This document shows, in pieces, positions 58,206-64,000 of a stretch of 64,000 bases of DNA (positions are counted from its first letter, which is position 1; the number at the start of each line of letters is the position of its first letter). The notes below the pieces were generated by a model. The model was not told where the DNA came from. It did not search any database and saw only the letters and a program-made list of their open reading frames with translations. The position numbers and the translations under genes are program-made. Where the stretch lies: NCBI RefSeq assembly GCF_001953885.1, contig NZ_MQUS01000016.1, forward strand, positions 6,898-70,897, read 5' to 3'. The stretch is from Streptomyces sp. IMTB 2501. Lineage in GTDB: Bacteria > Actinomycetota > Actinomycetes > Streptomycetales > Streptomycetaceae.

Positions 58206-59684
58206 GTGGGCGGCAACGAGGGTAGCGGGGCGAACGCTGACAAGCGCCCCAACGAGCTGCTCGGCTCGTGGTTCGTGCGCAGCGGCTGGTCCAAGGGCGA
58301 GCTGGCCCGCCAGGTGAACCGCCGGGCCCGCCAGTTGGGGGCCAACCACATCTCCACCGACACCTCGCGCGTGCGCCGCTGGCTGGACGGGGAGAACCCG
58401 CGCGAGCCGATCCCGCGCATCCTCTCGGAGCTGTTCTCGGAGCGCTTCGGCTGTGTGGTCTCCATCGAGGACCTCGGCCTGCGCGCCGCCCGCCAGTCGC
58501 CCGCCGCGTCGGGAGTCGACCTGCCCTGGACCGGCCCGCAGACGGTCGCCCTGCTCAGCGAGTTCTCGCGCAGCGACCTGATGCTCGCCCGGCGCGGCTT
58601 CCTCGGCACCTCCCTGGCGCTGTCCGCCGGCCCCACCCTCATCGAGCCCATGCAGCGCTGGCTCGTCCCGACCACCGCCTCCGCGGCCCCCGTGGCGCCC
58701 GAGTCCGTCCTCGACTCCCGCAGGCCCGGCCGGCTGTCCCGGCCCGAGCTGGACCTGCTGGAGTCGACCACGCGGATGTTCCGCCAGTGGGACGCCCAGT
58801 GCGGCGGCGGCCTGCGCCGCAAGGCGGTCGTCGGCCAGCTGCACGAGGTCACCGACCTGCTCCAGGAACCCCAGCCCGAGGCCACCACCCGCAAACTCTT
58901 CAAGGTCGCCGCCGAGCTGGCCGAGCTGGCCGGCTGGATGTCGTACGACGTCGGGCTCCAGCCCACCGCGCAGAAGTACTTCGTCCTCGCCCTGCACGCG
59001 GCCAAGGAGGCCGGCGACAAGCCGCTCGGCTCGTACGTCCTCTCCAGCATGAGCCGCCAGATGATCCATCTGGGCCGGCCCGACGACGCCCTGGAGCTGA
59101 TCCACCTCGCGCAGTACGGCAGCCGGGACTGCGCCAGCCCGCGCACCCAGTCCATGCTGTATGCGATGGAGGCCCGCGCCTACGCCAACATGGGCCAGCC
59201 CGGGAAGACCAAGCGCGCGGTCCGCATGGCCGAGGACGCCTTCGCCGAGGCCGACGAGTGGGACGAGCCGGACCCCGACTGGATCCGCTTCTTCTCCGAG
59301 GCCGAGCTGTACGGCGAGAACTCCCACTCCTTCCGCGACCTCGCCTACGTCGCCGGGCGCAGCCCCGCCTACGCCTCCCTCGCCGAGCCGCTCATGCAGC
59401 GGGCGGTGGAGCTGTTCGCCAAGGATCACGAGCACCAGCGGTCGTACGCACTCAATCTGATCGGCATGGCCACCGTGCACCTGCTCCAGCGCGAGCCCGA
59501 GGAGAGCACGGCGTTTGCCACCCGGGCCATGGAGATCGCCAAGAAGGTCCGCTCCGAGCGCGTGAACACTCGTATTCGAAAGACGGTCGACACGGCTGTA
59601 CGCGATTACGGCGACCTCACGGTCGTGGTCGACCTCGGCGATCAGCTCGCCGTCGACCTGCCGGAGACCGCGGAAGCGGTCTGA
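58206..59684 (+). CDS. nsdA: Negative regulator of differentiation NsdA
   Basis: A 492-aa protein matching NsdA of Streptomyces, whose loss increases sporulation and antibiotic production in S. coelicolor. The N-terminal ~80 residues are a DNA-binding-like region (LLGSWFVRSGWSKGELARQVN, TSRVRRWLDGENPREPIPRIL), followed by a RRGFLGTSLALSAGP stretch that resembles a twin-arginine motif but is internal. The rest is TPR-like helices (KYFVLALHAAKEAG, AMEARAYANMGQPGKTKRAVRMAEDAFAEAD). GTG start after GGGGGCG. It lies upstream of the nitrogen operon but is separated by 343 bp with a GlnR-like box. Confidence 0.9.
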   Translation: MGGNEGSGANADKRPNELLGSWFVRSGWSKGELARQVNRRARQLGANHISTDTSRVRRWLDGENPREPIPRILSELFSERFGCVVSIEDLGLRAARQSPAASGVDLPWTGPQTVALLSEFSRSDLMLARRGFLGTSLALSAGPTLIEPMQRWLVPTTASAAPVAPESVLDSRRPGRLSRPELDLLESTTRMFRQWDAQCGGGLRRKAVVGQLHEVTDLLQEPQPEATTRKLFKVAAELAELAGWMSYDVGLQPTAQKYFVLALHAAKEAGDKPLGSYVLSSMSRQMIHLGRPDDALELIHLAQYGSRDCASPRTQSMLYAMEARAYANMGQPGKTKRAVRMAEDAFAEADEWDEPDPDWIRFFSEAELYGENSHSFRDLAYVAGRSPAYASLAEPLMQRAVELFAKDHEHQRSYALNLIGMATVHLLQREPEESTAFATRAMEIAKKVRSERVNTRIRKTVDTAVRDYGDLTVVVDLGDQLAVDLPETAEAV

Positions 59685-59865
59685 CACCCCCCGGCCACCC
59701 GTCCCCGGCCGCGGCCGGTCCTCCCGAACTGCCCGACTCGGCTCCCCCACGCCAGGTCATCGGAGAGGCCCGCCGCGGCCGGTTTGCCGCTCCGGCCGGA
59801 CCACCCGGAGGAGGTTGCGTCACGATAACGATCAGCACGGCCGAGATCCGGCAGTTCATGTACGC

Positions 59866-59901
59866 GTAACACACACGGCGTCTTCGTCACCCCGGCGAAA
59901 C
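59866..59901 (+). promoter_or_regulatory. GlnR box upstream of amtB-glnK-glnD
   Basis: GTAAC (59866) and GTCAC (59886), the latter followed by 6 bp and GAAAC (59897-59901), reproduce the GTnAC-n6-GAAAC layout of actinobacterial GlnR boxes; the first b-site is degenerate (GGCGT). It lies 127 bp upstream of amtB in the 343-bp gap after nsdA, the remainder of which shows nothing else. GlnR activates this operon under nitrogen limitation in Streptomyces. Confidence 0.7.
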
Positions 59902-60027
59902 AACGAGGGGCGTCCACCGAAACCGCGCTGCGCCAATCTCATGGCGCATAACCGGCCCACCCCCCGCCACCACCGGACCGCCCAGGCACCGCCCGCACGG
60001 GGCCGTACCAACGACGAGGAGACGCCG

Positions 60028-61374
60028 ATGGCCCCAGCCATCACGCTTGCCGCGGAGGCACCCAAGCTGTCGTCCGCGAACACAGGCTTCATGCTCATTG
60101 CTTCCGCCCTGGTGCTGATCATGACCCCGGGACTCGCCTTCTTCTACGGAGGCATGGTCCGCGTCAAGAGCACCCTCAACATGCTGATGATGAGCTTCAT
60201 CAGCATGGGGATCATCACCATCCTCTGGACGCTCTACGGCTTCTCCCTCGCCTTCGGCACGCACAACGGCCTCATCGGCTGGAACTCCGACTGGTTCGGT
60301 CTCAGCCACATCGGTCTGACCGAGCTGTGGCCCGGATACACCATCCCGATCTTCGTGTTCATGGTCTTCCAGATGATGTTCGCCATCATCACCCCGGCCC
60401 TGATAAGCGGCGCGCTCGCGGACCGCGTGAAGTTCTCGGCCTGGTGCCTCTTCATCGCCCTGTGGGCCACGATCGTCTACGTCCCCATCGCCCACTGGGT
60501 CTGGGGCGCCGACGGCTGGGCCTTCAAGCTCGGCGTGATCGACTTCGCGGGCGGTACCGCGGTCCACATCAACGCGGGCGCGGCGGCCCTCGGCGTCATC
60601 CTGGTCATCGGCAAGCGCGTCGGCTTCAAGAAGGACCCGATGCGCCCGCACAGCCTCCCGCTGGTCATGCTCGGCGCCGGTCTGCTGTGGTTCGGCTGGT
60701 TCGGCTTCAACGCGGGCTCCTGGCTCGGCAACGACGACGGCGTCGGCGCGCTGATGTTCGTCAACACGCAGGTCGCCACCGGTGCCGCCATGCTGGCCTG
60801 GCTCGCCTACGAGAAGATCCGGCACGGCGCGTTCACCACGCTGGGCGCCGCCTCCGGTGCGGTCGCCGGTCTGGTCGCGATCACCCCGTCCGGCGGCGCG
60901 GTCTCCCCGCTCGGCGCGATCGCCGTCGGCGCCATCGCCGGTGTCGCCTGCGCCGCGGCCGTGGGCCTGAAGTTCAGGTTCGGCTACGACGACTCCCTCG
61001 ACGTCGTCGGCGTCCACATGGTCGGCGGCATCATCGGCTCCCTGCTGATCGGCTTCTTCGCCACCGGCAAGGGCCAGTCCACCGCGACCGGTGTCTTCTA
61101 CGGCGACCACTCCTGGACCCAGCTGTGGAAGCAGTGCGCCGGTGTGGGCGCGGTCCTCGCCTACTCGCTGGTCGTCTCCGCGGTCCTCGCCTTCCTGCTC
61201 GACAAGACGATCGGCATGCGGGTCACCGAGGACGAGGAGATCTCCGGCATCGACCAGGCCGAGCACGCCGAGAGCGCCTACGACTTCAGTGGCACCGGCG
61301 GCGGTGTCATCGGCTCCGCCGCGCACTCTCCGGCCCTGGCCGCCGGCACGCAGACCAAGAAGGTGGACGCATGA
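60028..61374 (+). CDS. amtB: Ammonium transporter AmtB
   Basis: A 448-aa Amt channel of 11 membrane helices. The family start (LSSANTGFMLIASALVLIMTPGLAFFYGGMVR), the twin-histidine pore parts (GGTAVHINAGAAALG and VVGVHMVGGIIGSLLIG) and GGAVSPLGAI are present. The C-terminal cytoplasmic tail (MRVTEDEEISGIDQAEHAESAYDF) is the docking site for the PII protein encoded next. GAGGAG lies 7 bp before the ATG. It overlaps glnK by 4 bp. Confidence 0.96.
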   Translation: MAPAITLAAEAPKLSSANTGFMLIASALVLIMTPGLAFFYGGMVRVKSTLNMLMMSFISMGIITILWTLYGFSLAFGTHNGLIGWNSDWFGLSHIGLTELWPGYTIPIFVFMVFQMMFAIITPALISGALADRVKFSAWCLFIALWATIVYVPIAHWVWGADGWAFKLGVIDFAGGTAVHINAGAAALGVILVIGKRVGFKKDPMRPHSLPLVMLGAGLLWFGWFGFNAGSWLGNDDGVGALMFVNTQVATGAAMLAWLAYEKIRHGAFTTLGAASGAVAGLVAITPSGGAVSPLGAIAVGAIAGVACAAAVGLKFRFGYDDSLDVVGVHMVGGIIGSLLIGFFATGKGQSTATGVFYGDHSWTQLWKQCAGVGAVLAYSLVVSAVLAFLLDKTIGMRVTEDEEISGIDQAEHAESAYDFSGTGGGVIGSAAHSPALAAGTQTKKVDA

Positions 61375-61709
61375 AGCTCATCACCGCCGTCGTCAAGCCC
61401 CACCGGCTGGATGAGATCAAGGAAGCGCTGCAGGCGTTCGGCGTGCACGGCCTGACGGTCACCGAGGCCAGCGGTTACGGTCGTCAGCGGGGCCACACCG
61501 AGGTCTACCGCGGTGCCGAGTACACCGTCGACCTGGTCCCCAAGATCCGCATCGAGGTACTGGCCGAGGACGACGACGCCGAGCAGCTGGTCGACGTCAT
61601 CGTCAAGGCCGCCCGCACCGGCAAGATCGGTGACGGCAAGGTCTGGTCCCTGCCGGTCGAGACGGCCGTACGGGTCCGCACCGGCGAGCGCGGCCCCGAC
61701 GCGCTCTGA
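61371..61709 (+). CDS. glnK: Nitrogen regulatory PII protein GlnK
   Basis: A 112-aa PII trimeric signal protein that senses ATP/ADP/2-oxoglutarate and blocks AmtB. The start MKLITAVVKPHRLDEIKEAL, T loop VYRGAEYTVD with the modifiable Tyr51 and the C-terminal KIGDGKVWSLPVETAVRVRTGERG are the PII signature. In actinobacteria Tyr51 is adenylylated by GlnD and the protein may lose its N-terminus. Start by ATGA overlap with amtB; glnD follows after 30 bp. Confidence 0.97.
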   Translation: MKLITAVVKPHRLDEIKEALQAFGVHGLTVTEASGYGRQRGHTEVYRGAEYTVDLVPKIRIEVLAEDDDAEQLVDVIVKAARTGKIGDGKVWSLPVETAVRVRTGERGPDAL

Positions 61710-61739
61710 CGGACAGCAGAAAAAGACGGGAGCCACTGG

Positions 61740-64000
61740 GTGACGGGAACGGACGTGCGCACGGAAGCAGAGGACTCGGGACCCAGCGGCTACGCGGCGG
61801 CCCGGCTGCGCCTCCTCACCGAGGGGGCGCGGTCCGGGCCGCCGCGCCGTGCCGCCCTCGCGGAACTGACCGACGACTGGCTCGGCGGCCTGTTCACCGC
61901 GGCGGCCCGGGACCTCAGGGGCGTCTCATTGGTCGCCGTAGGCGGCTACGGCCGTGGCGAGCTGTCCCCACGCAGCGACCTCGACCTCCTGCTGCTGCAC
62001 GACGGGTCCGACCCCGGTGCGGTCGCCGCCGTGGCCGATCGCCTCTGGTACCCGATCTGGGACCTCGGCCTCGCCCTGGACCACTCCGTGCGCACCCCCG
62101 GCGAGGCCAGGAAGACCGCCGGAGATGATTTGAAAGTCCAACTCGGTCTCCTGGACGGCCGCCATCTCGCGGGCGACCTCGGCCTCACCGCCGGGCTGCG
62201 CACGGCCGTCCTCGCCGACTGGCGCAACCAGGCCCCCAAGCGCCTCCCCGAACTCCAGGAACTGTGCTCCGAACGCGCCGACCGGCAGGGCGAGTTGCAG
62301 TACCTGCTGGAGCCCGACCTGAAGGAGGCGCGCGGCGGTCTGCGGGACGCCACCGCCCTGCGCGCCGTCGCCGCCTCCTGGCTCGCCGACGCTCCGCGCG
62401 AGGGCCTCGCCGACGCGCGCCGGCGCCTGCTCGACGTACGGGACGCGCTGCACCTGGCGACGGGCCGCGCCACCGACCGGCTCGCGCTCCAGGAGCAGGA
62501 CCAGGTGGCGGCCGAGCTCGGCCTGCTGGACGCCGACACCCTGCTGCGGCAGGTGTACGAGGCGGCACGTGTCATCTCGTACGCCAGTGATGTCACCTGG
62601 CGCGAGGTGGGGCGCGTGCTGCGTTCGCGCGCCGTACGGCCACGCCTGCGCGCCATGCTGGGCGGTGGCAAGCCGGTTGCCGAACGGTCGCCGCTGGCCG
62701 AGGGTGTGGTGGAGCAGGAGGGCGAGGTGGTGCTCGCGCGCGCCGCACGCCCCGAGCGCGACCCCGTGCTTCCCTTGCGTGCCGCGGCCGCCGCCGCACA
62801 GGCCGGCCTCCCGCTCTCCCTGCACGCCGTACGGCGCATGGCCGCCACCGCGCGCCCCCTGCCCACGCCTTGGCCCGCCGAGGCCCGCGAGCAGCTGGTC
62901 ACCCTGCTCGGCTCCGGCCGCCCCACCGTCCAGGTCTGGGAGGCACTGGAGGCGGAGGGCCTGATCAGCCGTCTGCTGCCGGACTGGGAGCGGGTCCGCT
63001 GCCGCCCGCAGCGCAATGCCGTCCATATCTGGACAGTCGATCGCCACCTCATCGAGACAGCGGTCCGCGCCTCCGAGCTGACCCGCAGCGTCAGCCGCCC
63101 CGACCTGCTCCTGGTCGCCGCCCTGCTGCACGACATCGGCAAGGGCTGGCCCGGCGACCACTCGGTGGCCGGCGAGATCATCGCCAAGGACGTGGCCGCG
63201 CGGATCGGCTTCGACCGGTCGGACGTGGCCGTGCTGTCCCTTCTGGTCCGCCACCACCTGCTGCTCATCGAGACGGCCACCCGCCGTGACCTGGACGACC
63301 CGGCCACCGTCCGCTCGGTCGCCGAGGCGGTCGGCACCCAGAGCACCCTGGAGCTGCTGCACGCCCTGACCGAGGCCGACGCCCTCGCCACCGGACCGGC
63401 AGCCTGGTCCTCCTGGCGCGGCTCCCTCGTCGCCGACCTGGTCCGGCGGGTCTCCGCCGTACTCGCCGGAGACGCCCCCGAGGAGCCGGAGCCCGCCGCG
63501 CCCACGGCCGAGCAGGAGCGGCTGGCGATCGAGGCCTACCGCACCGGCGGCCCGGTCCTCGCACTGCGCGCCCAGACGGAACCGGTCACCGAGGAGGAGA
63601 CCGCCCAGGAACCCCTCGGCGTCGAGCTGCTCATCGCCGTACCCGACCAGCCCGCCGTGCTGCCCGCCGTCGCCGGTGTCCTCGCCGTGCACCGCCTCAC
63701 CGTCCGCACGGCCGAGCTGCGCACCCTGACGTTGCCGGGCGACGTCGACGACGGCGCGGTGCTGCTGCTCAACTGGCGGGTGGCCGCCGAGTACGGCTCG
63801 CTGCCCCAGGCCACCCGGCTGCGCGCCGACCTCGTCCGCGCCCTGGACGGCACCCTGGACATCGCCGGCCGCCTCGCCGAACGGGACGCGGCCTACCCCC
63901 GCCGGCGCGGCTGGACCGCCCCGCCGCCCCGGGTCACGGTGGCCCCGGCCGCCTCCCACCACGCCACGGTGATCGAGGTCCGCGCCCAGGACGCCCCGGG
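61740..64000 (+). CDS. glnD: PII adenylyl/uridylyltransferase GlnD, 3' truncated by window
   Basis: At least 753 aa, open to the right edge. It modifies GlnK at Tyr51 in response to nitrogen status (adenylylation in actinobacteria). The nucleotidyltransferase motif VAVGGYGRGELSPRSDLDLLLLH lies near residue 65-87, the central GlnD linker next, the HD phosphohydrolase motif LLVAALLHDIGKGWPGDHS near 460, and the first ACT-like domain begins at about 630 (GVELLIAVPDQPAVLPAVAGVL). GTG 61740 has GGAG about 9 bp upstream; GTG 61755 is the alternative. Completes amtB-glnK-glnD. Confidence 0.95.
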   Translation, partial: MTGTDVRTEAEDSGPSGYAAARLRLLTEGARSGPPRRAALAELTDDWLGGLFTAAARDLRGVSLVAVGGYGRGELSPRSDLDLLLLHDGSDPGAVAAVADRLWYPIWDLGLALDHSVRTPGEARKTAGDDLKVQLGLLDGRHLAGDLGLTAGLRTAVLADWRNQAPKRLPELQELCSERADRQGELQYLLEPDLKEARGGLRDATALRAVAASWLADAPREGLADARRRLLDVRDALHLATGRATDRLALQEQDQVAAELGLLDADTLLRQVYEAARVISYASDVTWREVGRVLRSRAVRPRLRAMLGGGKPVAERSPLAEGVVEQEGEVVLARAARPERDPVLPLRAAAAAAQAGLPLSLHAVRRMAATARPLPTPWPAEAREQLVTLLGSGRPTVQVWEALEAEGLISRLLPDWERVRCRPQRNAVHIWTVDRHLIETAVRASELTRSVSRPDLLLVAALLHDIGKGWPGDHSVAGEIIAKDVAARIGFDRSDVAVLSLLVRHHLLLIETATRRDLDDPATVRSVAEAVGTQSTLELLHALTEADALATGPAAWSSWRGSLVADLVRRVSAVLAGDAPEEPEPAAPTAEQERLAIEAYRTGGPVLALRAQTEPVTEEETAQEPLGVELLIAVPDQPAVLPAVAGVLAVHRLTVRTAELRTLTLPGDVDDGAVLLLNWRVAAEYGSLPQATRLRADLVRALDGTLDIAGRLAERDAAYPRRRGWTAPPPRVTVAPAASHHATVIEVRAQDAP

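Noticed and set aside
58007..58225. Possible small gene upstream of nsdA
   Set aside because: Its codons lack the GC-rich third positions seen in real genes here, and it overlaps the nsdA start; AGGA-like spacing alone is not enough.
61926..63962. Long minus-strand frames opposite glnD
   Set aside because: The plus strand encodes GlnD with intact nucleotidyltransferase and HD motifs; the reverse frames are compositional shadows.
1..64000. CRISPR array, insertion sequence or prophage
   Set aside because: No regular spaced repeats, transposase, integrase or phage structural genes were seen; the only mobile element supported is the recG intein, besides the small dispersed repeats.

Overview
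The window is high-GC actinobacterial chromosome, almost certainly Streptomyces. Evidence: GC-rich third codon positions, many GTG/TTG starts, a cvnABCD conservon, a lysine-tailed HU protein (HupS type), NdgR, NsdA, RNase III (AbsB type) and GlcP. From memory of the family, the order cvn - gltX - tRNA-Gln/Glu - ndgR - leuCD - hupS - cofC/plsC/gpsA/ddl - thiL - rpmB - recG - rsmD/coaD - yceD/rpmF/rnc/mutM - smc - glcP - ftsY - nsdA - amtB/glnK/glnD is the conserved core arrangement of this genus. No prophage, CRISPR array or insertion sequence is visible.

Layout. 1-4805: a conservon on the minus strand (GTPase cut by the window edge, DUF742, roadblock, large sensor kinase). 5398-5592: a small duplicated-motif protein. 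5778-8040: FAH-family hydrolase and glutamyl-tRNA synthetase. 8099-11040: an orphan ParE-like protein, a HAD phosphatase, five tRNA genes and a divergent MerR/DUF4188 pair around a palindrome. 11116-15617: ndgR, leuCD, hupS and two small proteins. 15813-22419: coenzyme F420 (cofC), phospholipid (plsC, gpsA), peptidoglycan (ddl) and thiamine (thiL, thiD) genes. 22407-27084: an accessory flavoprotein monooxygenase and a SARP/ATPase/TPR regulator separated by degenerate repeats. 27217-29342: rpmB and a DhaL-type kinase subunit. 29355-34153: an Hsp90-like chaperone overlapping a 980-aa TPR protein. 34369-37530: recG interrupted by an intein. 37672-42695: rsmD, coaD, a coiled-coil protein, yceD-rpmF-rnc and mutM. 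42668-46852: HxlR/flavodoxin pair, GNAT, CAP-domain protein, acylphosphatase, small coiled-coil protein. 47097-52381: smc and glcP. 52497-57716: LLM oxidoreductase, NCS1 permease, ftsY, prim-pol protein. 58206-64000: nsdA and the nitrogen operon amtB-glnK-glnD (glnD cut by the edge).

Most remarkable: (1) the recG intein (35302-36240) splits the Walker A lysine from its threonine, begins with alanine rather than cysteine, and carries the Trp/Cys/Thr signature of class 3 inteins plus two LAGLIDADG-like motifs. (2) A dispersed repeat of about 80 bp lies in two intergenic regions and is also embedded in frame in the smc hinge. (3) The Hsp90-like gene is translationally coupled to a giant TPR protein. 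(4) A small protein beside the conservon has a duplicated ANPRRT motif. (5) Several clear operator palindromes lie between divergent regulator/target pairs, and several genes look leaderless.
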